From Streptomyces endophytica (GTDB lineage Bacteria; Actinomycetota; Actinomycetes; Streptomycetales; Streptomycetaceae): 64,000 nt of DNA. A program made the translations under genes and the position numbers. Below the pieces are notes generated by a model. It searched no databases. It was not told the origin of the DNA and saw nothing but the letters and a program-made list of their open reading frames with translations. The DNA lies in NCBI RefSeq assembly GCF_026153355.1, contig NZ_CP110636.1, forward strand, positions 6,510,001-6,574,000. Direction: 5' to 3'. Positions 1-8,745 of the stretch are shown piece after piece (within the stretch, counting starts at the first letter, position 1; each line of letters starts with the position of its first letter).

Positions 1-51
1 GGCGCCGCCGAGCTGTGTCTGGGCGACGACGCGAGGTACCGCGGGGTGTGA
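1..51 (+). CDS. 3' end of an unidentified gene (partial)
   Basis: The window opens inside an open frame that runs to TGA at 49-51 and ends in ...DDARYRGV. Only 16 codons are present, so no family can be assigned. The stop lies about 30 bases before the DUF6126 gene on the same strand. I infer an upstream partner, possibly the regulator often found beside DUF6126 genes, but nothing in these 16 residues proves it. Confidence 0.35.
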   Translation, partial: GAAELCLGDDARYRGV

Positions 52-82
52 GCCCACGCCGCCCGAACGAAAGGACCACGCC

Positions 83-262
83 GTGCCCGACCGGCCCCCG
101 ACCGATCTTCCCTCCGGCCCCTCCGCCGCCCCCGCCCCGACCCGCTACGTCGAGAACAAGCCACCCCGCGGACTGTATGTGCGGGTCTTCATCTACGTCG
201 TCGCCACGCACGTCCTGCTGGCCTTCATGAGCCTGCTCGTCATCATCGCCAAGTCACGCTGA
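83..262 (+). CDS. DUF6126-type small membrane protein (59 aa)
   Basis: A GTG start at 83 follows the purine-rich stretch GAAAGGA by about 8 bases. The product has a Pro/Ala-rich N-terminus, then a conserved-looking block ENKPPRGLYVRVFIYVVA, and one strongly hydrophobic helix (about residues 35-56) ending in KSR. That arrangement is what is seen in actinobacterial DUF6126 proteins, which are single-span membrane peptides of unknown function. It sits about 30 bp after the preceding partial gene and is probably cotranscribed with it. Family assignment is from recalled sequence pattern, not a search. Confidence 0.6.
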   Translation: MPDRPPTDLPSGPSAAPAPTRYVENKPPRGLYVRVFIYVVATHVLLAFMSLLVIIAKSR

Positions 263-467
263 CCGCCGACCGCGCGGCCCCGGCCCGTGGCCCCGGCCCC
301 GGGCCGGACCCGCCAGGCAACGTCCATCCCTTCGGTCCGAAAGTCCATTGCCCCGGTGTGCCCCGCGGGTGAAGCCTGCTGCCGCGCAGTCCTGGCACCA
401 GACTCGTCCCCGTAGCACGTTTCCGTACCTCGTCCCCGCACCTCGTCGCACCGAGGAGGACCGAAGG

Positions 468-2381
468 ATGCACCGTACGCGCACCGCGGCGGCCACCACG
501 CTGGCCATGGCGCTGGCCCTGCCCCTCACGGGCATGGCCGGACCGCCGGGCACCGGCCGGAGTACGGACCGGGAGAGCGCCGGCGACCGGCCCCCGGCCG
601 CCATCACCCCCGTCCCGCAGTCCGCGCACCACCTGCCCGGCCGGGCCGTCATCACCCCCACCACCACCGTCGTCGCTGGCCCGAAGGCCGATAGCGCCGC
701 GCTGGAGCTGGTCGAGCGGTCGCTCAAGGCCGCCGGCGCCGACCGCGTCGTACGGGCCCGCCGGGCGCCCGCAGACGGGCAGTTGACGGTCTACGTGGAC
801 GGGCCGGACGCCGCCCGGGCGCTCGGCGACCTGGGCGCGCGGGGCACCGACGGGCTGCCCGCCGAGGGCTACGCACTGGCCGTCGGCGCCGGCCGGATCG
901 CGCTGGCGGGCAAGGACGCCACCGGCACCTACTACGCCGCGCAGTCACTCCGGCAGCTGCTGCCGCACCGCGACCGCCCCGGCGGGCAGGTGCCGGGCAC
1001 CGCCGTACGGGACTGGCCGGCCACCCCGCTGCGCGGCGTCATCGAGGGCTTCTACGGCACGCCCTGGTCGCACCGCGCCCGGCTCGACCAGCTCGACTTC
1101 TACGGCGCGCACAAGATGAACACCTACGTCTACTCGCCGAAGGACGACGCCTACCTCCGGGCGAAGTGGCGCGATCCCTACCCCGCGGACCGGCTCGCCC
1201 AGCTCAAGGAGCTGGTGGACCGGGCCCGGGCCCGCCATGTGGACTTCACCTACGCCCTCTCCCCCGGCCTCTCGGTCTGCTACAGCTCGGACGCCGACCT
1301 CAAGGCGCTGACCGCCAAGTTCCAGACACTGTGGGACATCGGCGTGCGCGACTTCGCCGTACCGCTGGACGACATCAGCTACACGCACTGGAACTGCGCG
1401 GCCGACCAGGAGAAGTTCGGCACCGGCGGCGGGGCGGCCGGCGCGGCGCAGGCCCATCTGCTCAACCGCGTCAACCAGGACTTCATCGCCGGGCATCCGG
1501 GTGCCCGCCCGCTGGAGATGGTGCCGACCGAGTACTACGACGTGAAGCCCACGCCGTACAAGAAGGCGCTCGCCACCCAGCTGGACACGGACGTGGTGGT
1601 GGAGTGGACGGGCGTCGGGGTGATAGCGCCCACCATGACCGTCACCCAGGCCGAGCAGGCCCGGGAGGTCTTCGGCCACCCGATCCTGACCTGGGACAAC
1701 TACCCGGTCAACGACTACGTGACCAGCCGGCTGCTGCTCGGCCCGTTCAACGGCCGGGAGAAGGGGCTGCCCGGGAAACTGGCGGGGATCACCGCCAACC
1801 CGATGATCCAGCCCGCGGCGTCCAAGATCGCGCTGTACACCGTGGCGGACTACGCCTGGAACGACCAGGCCTATGACGCCCGTACGTCCTGGGGCGCCGC
1901 GCTCAACGAGCTGGCCGGCCGCGACGCGGGGACCCGACGGGCCCTGCGGGCCTTCGCCGACGCGAGCTACGCCTCCTCGCTCAATCCCCGGCAGGCGCCC
2001 GAACTGGCCGCCGCCCTCGACCGGTTCCGCGAGGACGGGAACGCCGGGCGACTGGACGCGGTGCTGCGCACCCTCCGCGACGCGCCCTCGCTGCTGCGCG
2101 CCCGGCTGGCCGACCGCGGCTTCGTCGACGACAGCGGCCCCTGGCTGGACGCGACCCACGCCTGGGGCATCGCGGGACGCAGCGCACTGGCACTGATCGA
2201 GGCGACGAAGGCCGGTGACGAGACCCGGGCGAAGGAACTGCGGGAGCGGATTCCACAGCAGGTGAAGACCGCCAAGTCCTTCGTGTACGTGGACCTGAAG
2301 GGGAAGCGGGTTCCGGTGGTGGTGGCGGACAAGGTCCTGGACGCCTTCGTGGACGAGGCGCTCGCCGGCCACGCCGGCTGA
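468..2381 (+). CDS. Secreted beta-N-acetylglucosaminidase, GH84 (O-GlcNAcase/hyaluronidase-like)
   Basis: The ATG at 468 follows GAGGAGGACCGAAGG and starts a typical signal peptide (basic MHRTRT, then a hydrophobic run to about residue 23), so 637 aa is preferred over a longer upstream extension. An N-terminal GH20b-like region (about 45-160) precedes the catalytic barrel, which opens with RGVIEGFYGTPW near residue 189. The paired acids expected of GH84, in LDDIS, are Asp301-Asp302, and WDNYPVNDY lies further on. GH84 enzymes hydrolyse terminal beta-linked GlcNAc by substrate-assisted catalysis. The likely role is extracellular glycan scavenging, in keeping with the chitosanase gene downstream. 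It appears monocistronic. Confidence 0.88.
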   Translation: MHRTRTAAATTLAMALALPLTGMAGPPGTGRSTDRESAGDRPPAAITPVPQSAHHLPGRAVITPTTTVVAGPKADSAALELVERSLKAAGADRVVRARRAPADGQLTVYVDGPDAARALGDLGARGTDGLPAEGYALAVGAGRIALAGKDATGTYYAAQSLRQLLPHRDRPGGQVPGTAVRDWPATPLRGVIEGFYGTPWSHRARLDQLDFYGAHKMNTYVYSPKDDAYLRAKWRDPYPADRLAQLKELVDRARARHVDFTYALSPGLSVCYSSDADLKALTAKFQTLWDIGVRDFAVPLDDISYTHWNCAADQEKFGTGGGAAGAAQAHLLNRVNQDFIAGHPGARPLEMVPTEYYDVKPTPYKKALATQLDTDVVVEWTGVGVIAPTMTVTQAEQAREVFGHPILTWDNYPVNDYVTSRLLLGPFNGREKGLPGKLAGITANPMIQPAASKIALYTVADYAWNDQAYDARTSWGAALNELAGRDAGTRRALRAFADASYASSLNPRQAPELAAALDRFREDGNAGRLDAVLRTLRDAPSLLRARLADRGFVDDSGPWLDATHAWGIAGRSALALIEATKAGDETRAKELRERIPQQVKTAKSFVYVDLKGKRVPVVVADKVLDAFVDEALAGHAG

Positions 2382-2549
2382 CGCGGCAACGCGGGACGCG
2401 GCGGGCCGGCTCCGGCGCGCCGCGTCCGGGCGCATTGGCCCGGTCCACCGCGTCCCCCGCCCTAACCTGGGGCCCCGGCCCACCCCGGAGGAGACCGCCC
2501 CAGGCCCCGCCCCCCCGCCCCCGGCGCCCCTCGCCCGGCCGCGGCCGCC

Positions 2550-2995
2550 GTGCTCGACCACGCGGTGCGGGCACTCGCCCCGGACGACGGCGCGAACCGG
2601 CTGGTCGCACGGATCGAGGCGGGAGAGGCGCCGCGTTCGGTGTTCGCGACCTTCGCCCTGGAGCAGCACCAGGTGATCACCGCCGACCGCCTCAGCTTCC
2701 GGCATCTGGCGCGGCGGGCGGACGCGGATCCGCCGGTGGCCGACTTCTTCGAGCTGCTGGCGCAGGGCGAGACACTGGCCCTGCGCCAGCTGGCCGGCCT
2801 GACCGACGCGTGCGGGCTGACCGCCCGGGACGTCGACGACTACCAGCCGCGGCCCGGCTGCCAGGCCTATCCCTCCTACGCCGCGCGGCTCGCCCTCGGC
2901 GCGGAACCGGCGGACGTGGTGATCGCGCTGACCGCCAACTTCGCGGCCTGGACCCGCTGGTGCGCCGTCGTCGAGACCGCGATGCGGTCGCTTAG
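2550..2995 (+). pseudogene. TenA/heme-oxygenase-like gene, 3' end lost at a repeat element
   Basis: From a GTG at 2550 about 148 residues read as a helical TenA/PqqC-like protein (ASTFALEQ-type segment FATFALEQHQVITADR, then LAQGETLALRQLAGL and LTANFAAWTRWCAVVE). Similarity stops near 2990 and the frame runs on into Arg/Pro-rich sequence encoded by repeat copy A. TenA-like proteins are normally about 210-230 aa, so roughly the last third is missing and is not seen downstream. The start is uncertain because the upstream 60 bases are a C-rich run without a clear ribosome site. Function of the intact relative is unknown; it is probably inactive here. Confidence 0.6.
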
Positions 2996-3007
2996 CGCTT
3001 GGCTGTC

Positions 3008-3240
3008 CTCCCACGTACCCGTCTGTCCCACCGTCGGGCTTGCTCGCCGTTGCGCTTTGCGGCGCCCCGCACGTAGTTGGCCGTCCCGCCGCGGGTGTTG
3101 TTCGCCGTTGCGCCTGGCGGCGGGCGTGGTGTTTTCGGGTGCGGTGCCGGCCCTCCAGACTTCGTCCTCCGGTCCAGCCCCTCCCGTGAGTGGGAGTTTC
3201 TCAGCTGATTGGGGCGGGCCCTATCCGTTGCCTGCGGGCA
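3008..3240 (-). repeat. Composite GC-rich repeat, copy A
   Basis: Two degenerate units of about 55 bp lie here, each carrying CCGCGG-like and CACGTA-type blocks and the string GCTTTGCGGCGCC. They are followed by the family's tail (GGGTGCGGTGCCGGCC, then GACTTCGTCCTCCGG and CCCCTCCCGT). The orientation is opposite to copy B, which starts about 35 bp later, so A and B form a tail-to-tail inverted pair. The tail is the variant without the long hairpin. No protein is encoded. The left edge coincides with loss of the TenA-like gene. Confidence 0.75.
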
Positions 3241-3530
3241 CGTGGACATCACCTGCACCCCCACCGTCCTTCACTTCCCCCCAACGGGAGGGGACGGGCC
3301 GGAGGGGCCGGTTGTGTGGACGTAAAGCGTCAGCAGTCCACACAACCGGCCCCGGAGGCCCGTCACCGCACCCACCACAACCCAGCCCGCCGCAGGCGCA
3401 ACGGCGAGCGAGCCCCGCGGCGGGAGAGACGGGTACGTGGGAGGCGCCGCAAAGCGCGCAACGGCGAACAACACCCGCGGCGGGAAAGCCGACTACGTGG
3501 GGGCACCCCCAAGGCGGGCGAAGCCCGCAT
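3241..3530 (+). repeat. Composite GC-rich repeat, copy B (hairpin type)
   Basis: Element order is a left end (ACCTGCACCCCCACC), a core identical to copy D at 135 of 136 positions (3273-3408 against 49565-49700), then two tandem units of about 55 bp containing CGCGGCGGGA and CTACGTGG. The core holds a perfect 18-bp stem. The last unit runs into the allantoicase gene and contributes its stop codon. No open frame here looks like a real protein; translations are Arg/Gly/Pro-rich. Confidence 0.85.
3304..3353. repeat. 18-bp perfect inverted repeat inside copy B
   Basis: Left arm GGGGCCGGTTGTGTGGAC (3304-3321) and right arm GTCCACACAACCGGCCCC (3336-3353) are exact reverse complements separated by a 14-base loop, GTAAAGCGTCAGCA. 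After a three-base mismatch the stem resumes for six more pairs (CGGGCC with GGCCCG). The same arms and loop recur unchanged in copy D. It could act as a bidirectional transcription stop or as a recognition structure for mobilisation; neither is shown. Confidence 0.9.
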
Positions 3531-4611
3531 CCGTCAAGGAGCCATGCACCCGCAGCCGCGCGATGCCCCCGTCCGGGTAGATGTCGAGCCGGACATGCGT
3601 GACGGCGGGCGCGCCGTCGAGCAGGAAGCGGTGCACGGTGTCGGGCTGGAGGCGGGTGCGGGGCAGGAGTTCGGTCCAGTCGCCGTCCTCGCCGTCGCGG
3701 CCGGACAGGGCCGCCCAGCCGGCCGCGTTGCCCTTGAGGTAGCCGGTGTCGATCTCCACCGCGCGGATCACGGACTGCTCCACGAGCCGGTAGCGGACCC
3801 AGTCATTGCCGGTGCCGCGGCGCCGCCGGGTCTCCCAGCCGTCGTCCATCTTGCGGGAGCGGCCCGGGTGGATGGTGTGGGTGGGCGAGGAGTAGAAGCG
3901 GTCCGAGGCGTCCTCGACCCGGCCGCCGTTCTCCAGCGCGACGAGGTCGAAGGTGCCCAGTGCGGCGAGCCACTCGGGTGCCGGGACGACCTCGCCGTAC
4001 ACCCGCAGGCGGGCGATGCCGCCGTCGGGGTGCTGGTTGAGCCGCAGGTGCGTGAAGCGCCCGGTGGCGTGCACGGCGAAGCCGTTGGCGGCGTGGCCGG
4101 CGATGGCGGTGCGCGGGACGAGCGGCGTCCAGGTCACGTCGGCGGCGAGCAGTTCCTCGAGTGAGGGCGTGCCCTCGGCGCAGGTGCCCTCGATGCTGAC
4201 GGACTGCGGGTAGTTGCCGCGGAAGTGGGCGGTGTCGACGACGATGCCGTGGATCACGCCGGGCGCGCCGAGCCGGATGAGCGCCCAGTCGTGGTCCTCG
4301 TCCGCCGGGAACGGGTGCGCGCCGTCGGTGCCGCGGCGGCGCCGGGTCTCCCAGCCGTCCATGATCTTGCCCTTGTGGCCGAACAGCTCGGGGTCGAAGT
4401 GGGCGGCCTCGGGCTTGAGCAGGTTCTCCCGCTCGGCGAAGAACTCGTCGTTGGCGGCGATCACACCGGCGCCGAGCCGGCGGTCGGCGAGGTCGGGGAG
4501 GTGGGTGAAGGGGAAGCCGGCCGCGCCGGGGGTGCGGTAGTCGGCGTACGGGTCGCCGCCCTGGTAGGGGCTGGCGTCGCCGGTGTAGCGGGGTATGCCG
4601 TCGGTGGTCAT
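3493..4611 (-). CDS. alc: Allantoicase
   Basis: Hydrolyses allantoate to ureidoglycolate and urea, the step after allantoinase. The 372-aa product shows the two internally repeated allantoicase domains: MDGWETRRRRG near residue 90 recurs as MDDGWETRRRRG near 253, and HPDGGIARLRV recurs as YPDGGIARLRV. The ATG at 4611 overlaps the allantoinase stop (ATGA), so the two are translationally coupled. The final codons (GGAPT then TAG) fall in the last unit of repeat copy B, so the native C-terminus has probably been rewritten over a few residues. The catalytic domains appear complete. Confidence 0.93.
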   Translation of the reverse strand: MTTDGIPRYTGDASPYQGGDPYADYRTPGAAGFPFTHLPDLADRRLGAGVIAANDEFFAERENLLKPEAAHFDPELFGHKGKIMDGWETRRRRGTDGAHPFPADEDHDWALIRLGAPGVIHGIVVDTAHFRGNYPQSVSIEGTCAEGTPSLEELLAADVTWTPLVPRTAIAGHAANGFAVHATGRFTHLRLNQHPDGGIARLRVYGEVVPAPEWLAALGTFDLVALENGGRVEDASDRFYSSPTHTIHPGRSRKMDDGWETRRRRGTGNDWVRYRLVEQSVIRAVEIDTGYLKGNAAGWAALSGRDGEDGDWTELLPRTRLQPDTVHRFLLDGAPAVTHVRLDIYPDGGIARLRVHGSLTDAGFARLGGAPT

Positions 4612-5951
4612 GCGCGGTGCGGCCTTTCGAGCAGCTCGCCGGTGGGTTCGGCGAGGGTGGTGCCGTCGTTGATCTGCCGGCCGCGCAGCCAGGTGGAGCG
4701 GACGACGCCGTAGAGGGTCCGGCCGGCGTACGCGGTGATCTTGTTGCGGTGCTGGAGGGCCTGCGGGTCGACGGTGAAGGTCTCGTCGGGCGCGAGCACC
4801 GCGAAGTCGGCGTCCCGGCCGGCCTCGATGGCGCCCTTCCGGCCGAGGCCGACGAGGGCGGCGGGGGCGGTGGACATCCAGCGCACGACGTCGTCGAGGC
4901 TGTGGCCGCGCTCGCGGGCGGCGGTCCAGATGGCGGGCAGGCCGAGCTGGAGGGAGGAGATGCCGCCCCAGGCCGCGCCGAAGTCGGCGGTCTTGAGGTC
5001 GGCGGTGGAGGGTGAGTGGTCGGAGACGATGCAGTCGATGGTGCCGTCGGCCAGGCCCTCCCACAGGGCGTCCTGGTTGGCGGCCTCGCGGATCGGCGGG
5101 CAGCACTTGAACTCGGTGGCGCCGTCCGGGACTTCCTCGGCGGTCAGGGTGAGGAAGTGCGGGCAGGTCTCGACGGTGACCTTGACGCCCTCGCGCTTGG
5201 CGGCGGCGATCAGCGGCAGCGCGTCGCTGGAGGACAGGTGCAGCACGTGGACCCGGGCGTCGAGCTGCTTGGCGAGCACGATGAGCCGGGCGATGGCGTC
5301 GTTCTCGGAGATGCGGGGGCGGGAGGCGAGGAAGTCGGCGTACTTGGGGCCGTGCGGCTGGGGGGCCTCGTCGAGGTGGCCGGGGTCCTCGGCGTGCACG
5401 ATCAGCAGGCCGTCGAAGCCGGCGATCTCGCCGAGGGCGGCGGCCAGCTGCTCCTGGTCGACCTCGGGGAATTCGTCCACGCCGGAGGGCGACAGGAAGC
5501 ACTTGAAGCCGAAGACGCCGGCGTCGTGCAGCGGGCGGAGGTCCTTGACGTTGCCGGGGATGGCGCCGCCCCAGAAGCCGACGTCGATGTGGGCCTTGCT
5601 GCGGGCGACCTCGCGCTTGGTGTCGAGGTGGGCCGTGGTGGTGGTCGGCGGCAGGCTGTTGAGCGGCATGTCGACGAGGGTGGTGATACCGCCGGCCGCG
5701 GCCGCGCGGGTGGCCGTCCAGAAGCCCTCCCACTCGGTGCGGCCGGGGTCGTTGACGTGGACGTGGGTGTCGACGAGGCCGGGCAGCAGGACGTCGTCGC
5801 CGACGTCCGTGAGCCGCGCCCCGGCCGGTACCTCGGCGTCGTGCGGCAGCACCGCGGCGATCCTGCCGTCCTTGACGGCGACGGACGCGGCGCGCGTGCC
5901 CTCCGGCGTCACGACGCGCGTGGAGCGCAGCACCAGCTCGATCTCGGACAC
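4608..5951 (-). CDS. allB: Allantoinase
   Basis: Zinc-dependent cyclic amidohydrolase that opens (S)-allantoin to allantoate. The 447-aa protein has the DTHVHVN metal site (His63, His65), a carboxylatable lysine in FGFKCF (Lys150), metal-site histidines in LIVHAEDP (His186) and VLHLSSSDAL (His238), and the catalytic Asp311 in VSDHSPS. The start is GTG at 5951. Its stop overlaps the allantoicase start. The gene lies 146 bp below the NCS1 permease stop, and the gap carries two types of palindrome, so it probably has its own regulated promoter in addition to read-through. Confidence 0.95.
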   Translation of the reverse strand: MSEIELVLRSTRVVTPEGTRAASVAVKDGRIAAVLPHDAEVPAGARLTDVGDDVLLPGLVDTHVHVNDPGRTEWEGFWTATRAAAAGGITTLVDMPLNSLPPTTTTAHLDTKREVARSKAHIDVGFWGGAIPGNVKDLRPLHDAGVFGFKCFLSPSGVDEFPEVDQEQLAAALGEIAGFDGLLIVHAEDPGHLDEAPQPHGPKYADFLASRPRISENDAIARLIVLAKQLDARVHVLHLSSSDALPLIAAAKREGVKVTVETCPHFLTLTAEEVPDGATEFKCCPPIREAANQDALWEGLADGTIDCIVSDHSPSTADLKTADFGAAWGGISSLQLGLPAIWTAARERGHSLDDVVRWMSTAPAALVGLGRKGAIEAGRDADFAVLAPDETFTVDPQALQHRNKITAYAGRTLYGVVRSTWLRGRQINDGTTLAEPTGELLERPHRA

Positions 5952-6024
5952 CCGGTCCCCTCCTCATATCGTGTCTTCATGGTCGCGTGGCGGCGCGGCG
6001 GAATGTCGCCGGCGGCGCTAGCGA

Positions 6025-6070
6025 ATCCGGAATTCGGAATCCGGAATTCTGAATTCAACAGTCTGTTGAA
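6025..6070 (-). promoter_or_regulatory. Allantoinase promoter operators
   Basis: On the minus strand a perfect palindrome TTCAACA-GAC-TGTTGAA (6070-6054) is followed by two overlapping TCCG-N5-CGGAA-type sites (6025-6039 and 6032-6046). The distal half of the first palindrome gives a -35-like TTGAAT. The same two motif types occur before other purine genes in this window. The allantoinase start is about 75 bp downstream. Binding by the IclR protein encoded at 8746 is inferred for the second motif; the binder of the first is unknown. Confidence 0.6.
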
Positions 6071-6097
6071 TGAGTCTTCACTCCGGATCCCGGCCCG

Positions 6098-7645
6098 TCA
6101 AGACCCTTCCGCGGCCACCGGCGCGACCGCCGGGCCGGCGACCCGGGCCTCGTCCGTCCGCGCCCCCGCCGCCGGGCTGACCTGCGCGGGGATGATGGCG
6201 TCCGGGATCGGACCGGTCCCGGCCGGCACCCGGTCCCGGCGGGAGACCGCGGCGTAGATCCCGCCGGACAGCCCCATCCCGAAGATCCAGGAGAACGGCG
6301 CAAGCGCGTCGAAGACCGGGACCAGGGCGAGCGCGGCGGAGACCGCGGCGGCCGGGAGGAAGGCGATCACGGCCTTCGGGTTGTAGCCCCGGCGGTAGAA
6401 GTACGCGCCCGCGGCATCGGCCGAGAAGAGCGCGTCGACGTCGATCCGGCCCCGGCGCACCAGGTGGTAGTCGACGAGCAGGATCGCCACCAGAGGACCG
6501 AGGAAGGCGCCCAGCGCGCCGAGGAAGTACTGGATCACCAGCGCCGAGGAGTACAGCTTCCAGGGCATGACGACGACGGCCAGCACCGCGGTGATCATGC
6601 CGCCGCGCTTGAAGTCGAGGTACTTCGGCGCGAGGTTCGCGAAGTCGTAGGCGGGCGAGACGAAATTGGCGACCACGTTGATGCCGATGGTGGCGACGAT
6701 GAAGGCCAGTGCGCCGATGACGGTGACCACCGGGTCGTCGATCTTCTGGATCACCTTCACCGGGTCGTAGATCGCCTCCCCGAAGACCGCGATGGTGCCC
6801 GCGGTGACCAGTACGGCGACCACCGCGAAGGCGGTGAAGTTCACCGGCAGGCCGATCAGGTTGCCGCGGCGGTAGGAGCGGTGGTCGGGCGTGAAGCGGG
6901 CGAAGTCGGCGTAGTTGAGGACCAGGGTGAGGAAGGTGGCGACGGTCAGGCTGACCGCTATCAGGCTCTGGTGGAGCTGCGCGGAACCGCTGAGCCCGGT
7001 GAGGCTGCGGGTCAGCGAGATCTCCCCGTGCGCCTTGACCACCAGGTAGACCGCGAGCGCCAGCACCACGAGCCAGACCACCGGCCCGGTCGCGAAGTCC
7101 TGGACCTTGCGGATGAACTCCATGCCGCGGGTGAGCAGGACGGCCTGCAGCCCCCACATCACCATGAACGCGACCCAGCCCAGGGTGGACAGGCCGAGCA
7201 CCGAGTTGTGGTCGTACGCCTCCAGGCCCGGCGCGATCTGCAGGGTCAGCAGGACCACGGCCGTCGAGGCGAGCCAGGTCTGGATGCCGTACCAGGCCAC
7301 GGCCATGACCGCCCGGAGGAGGGCGGGGATGTTGGCGCCGTAGACGCCCCAGCTCGCGCGGGCCAGTACGGGATAGGGCACGCCGGTCCGGTGGCCGGCA
7401 TGGCCCATGCGGTTCATCAGCCAGTGGACGATCGTGATGCCGACCAGCAGGGCCAGGAACACCTCCCAGGCCGGCAGGCCCAGCACGAAGAGGCTGGCGG
7501 CGAAGGCGTAGTTGCTGATCGCGTGGGTGTCGGACATCCAGAGCGCGAAGATGCTGTACGTGCCCCAGGTGCGCTCGGCGGCCGGCGCGAGGTCGGCGTT
7601 GAAGAGCCGCGGGTCCGGCTGCGGGTGCTGCGGGGATGTGGTCAC
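6098..7645 (-). CDS. NCS1-family allantoin/nucleobase permease
   Basis: A 515-aa membrane protein with about 12 hydrophobic segments, beginning with the NCS1-type N-terminus RLFNADLAPAAERTWGTYSIFALWMSD. Internal landmarks include GVPYPVLARASWGVYGANIP and NYADFARFTPD. NCS1 symporters import allantoin, hydantoins, uracil or cytosine. Position between a hydantoin/allantoin racemase and allantoinase makes allantoin the likeliest substrate (inference). The GTG at 7645 is 43 bp after the racemase stop, so the two are probably cotranscribed. Confidence 0.88.
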   Translation of the reverse strand: MTTSPQHPQPDPRLFNADLAPAAERTWGTYSIFALWMSDTHAISNYAFAASLFVLGLPAWEVFLALLVGITIVHWLMNRMGHAGHRTGVPYPVLARASWGVYGANIPALLRAVMAVAWYGIQTWLASTAVVLLTLQIAPGLEAYDHNSVLGLSTLGWVAFMVMWGLQAVLLTRGMEFIRKVQDFATGPVVWLVVLALAVYLVVKAHGEISLTRSLTGLSGSAQLHQSLIAVSLTVATFLTLVLNYADFARFTPDHRSYRRGNLIGLPVNFTAFAVVAVLVTAGTIAVFGEAIYDPVKVIQKIDDPVVTVIGALAFIVATIGINVVANFVSPAYDFANLAPKYLDFKRGGMITAVLAVVVMPWKLYSSALVIQYFLGALGAFLGPLVAILLVDYHLVRRGRIDVDALFSADAAGAYFYRRGYNPKAVIAFLPAAAVSAALALVPVFDALAPFSWIFGMGLSGGIYAAVSRRDRVPAGTGPIPDAIIPAQVSPAAGARTDEARVAGPAVAPVAAEGS

Positions 7646-7688
7646 GTGTCCTCCCAGGCAGGTTGGGTGGAGCTTAGGGTGGTGGTTG

Positions 7689-8477
7689 TCAGATGTCTGA
7701 TGTCTGTGCGGAAAAATCTGTGTAACAGGAGGAGTCCCGGTCGCGCCCCAGGCCGAGGTGGGTGCTCAGCGGCCAGGAGCCGATGGCCTTGGGCCGGGGC
7801 GGGGCGAAGCTGCGGGTCCGGCTGGTGGTCAGCCCGAGCCCGACGACCGCCTCGGCGAACTTCACCGCCGCCGCGACCCCGTCGACGACCGGCACCCCGA
7901 GCTCCGCCGCGACCTTCTCGTCCAGTCCGGCCATCCCGCCGCAGCCGAGGCAGATGACCTCGGCGCCGGCCCGGACGACCGCACGGGCGGCCTGGATGAT
8001 CACCTCGACCGTGCGCTCCGGGTCCTCCTCCAGCTCCAGCACCCCGAGCCCGGTGCCGCGGACGCCGGCGCAGCGCTGGAGCAGTCCGGCGGTCAGCAGC
8101 CGGTCCTGGATCTGCGGTACGGCGCGGTCGAGGGTGGTGACGATGCCGTAGGCGTGGCCGAGCATCATCGCCATCTGGGCGGCGCTCTCGGTGATGTCCA
8201 GGACGGGGACGTCGAGGAGTTCCTGGGCGCCCTCCCTGCCGGGTTCCCCGAAACCGGCCATGACCAGGGCATCGAAGGGGGTGTCGAGAGTGGCGAGCCG
8301 GTCCAGGACGGCCGCGGCACTGAGGTAGCCCTCGAAATGTCCCTCGATCGACACCGGTCCCCACAGGGGTTCCGTGGCGAGGATTTCAGTGCCCGGGGCG
8401 GCGGCCGCGAGGGCGGTGGCGCGGATCGACGCGGTCATGGAAGCCGTGGTGTTCGGGTTCATGACGAGTATGCGCAT
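7689..8477 (-). CDS. Hydantoin/allantoin racemase-family protein (Asp/Glu racemase superfamily)
   Basis: The 262-aa product opens with MRILVMNPNTTASMT, a signature of HyuE/HpxA-type racemases. In this family two cysteines act as opposite acid/base catalysts. The second is present in LGCGGMAG (Cys179), but the first position reads Gly75 in LVMAGFGEPG where HyuE/HpxA have Cys. The context (first gene of racemase-permease-allantoinase-allantoicase) fits interconversion of allantoin enantiomers before allantoinase. Given the missing cysteine, a changed mechanism or another activity on hydantoin-like compounds is possible. The start is ATG at 8477; the last 25 residues look atypical. Confidence 0.75.
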   Translation of the reverse strand: MRILVMNPNTTASMTASIRATALAAAAPGTEILATEPLWGPVSIEGHFEGYLSAAAVLDRLATLDTPFDALVMAGFGEPGREGAQELLDVPVLDITESAAQMAMMLGHAYGIVTTLDRAVPQIQDRLLTAGLLQRCAGVRGTGLGVLELEEDPERTVEVIIQAARAVVRAGAEVICLGCGGMAGLDEKVAAELGVPVVDGVAAAVKFAEAVVGLGLTTSRTRSFAPPRPKAIGSWPLSTHLGLGRDRDSSCYTDFSAQTSDI

Positions 8478-8499
8478 GACGCTCCAACGATTTGGAGGA

Positions 8500-8514
8500 T
8501 TCCACAGAATGGAC
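8500..8514. promoter_or_regulatory. IclR-type operator between racemase and IclR gene
   Basis: TTCCA-CAGAA-TGGAC has the 5-5-5 layout seen at other purine promoters here (TTCCG-N5-CGGAA). A second small dyad, TCCAA-CGAT-TTGGA, lies just beside it at 8483-8496. The position in the divergent intergenic region would allow autoregulation of the IclR gene and repression of the allantoin operon. The match is by eye and one arm is imperfect. Confidence 0.45.
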
Positions 8515-8745
8515 AGTAGGTTTCGCGCAGCAGAACGTAGCTACGGCCACTGGCACCGTCAAGGGATCGCGGCTACCGCCCTGCACGACAGCCCCTACGG
8601 TGGGACAAAGAGGGCCTGACCGGCGAGAACGAGTGTGCGAAGGCCGATGTGTCAACGTGAGCGGACCGGTAGGCTGGCGCGGTCGGGCCCGGCGCCCGCA
8701 AGTCCCAGCCGAGACCGATCTGACCCGCCCCGAAAGGAACGCGAC

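Noticed and set aside
945..3014. Very long open frames opposite the GH84, allantoicase and other genes
   Set aside because: They mirror the third-position GC bias of real genes on the other strand and give Arg/Gly/Pro-rich or low-complexity products without motifs.
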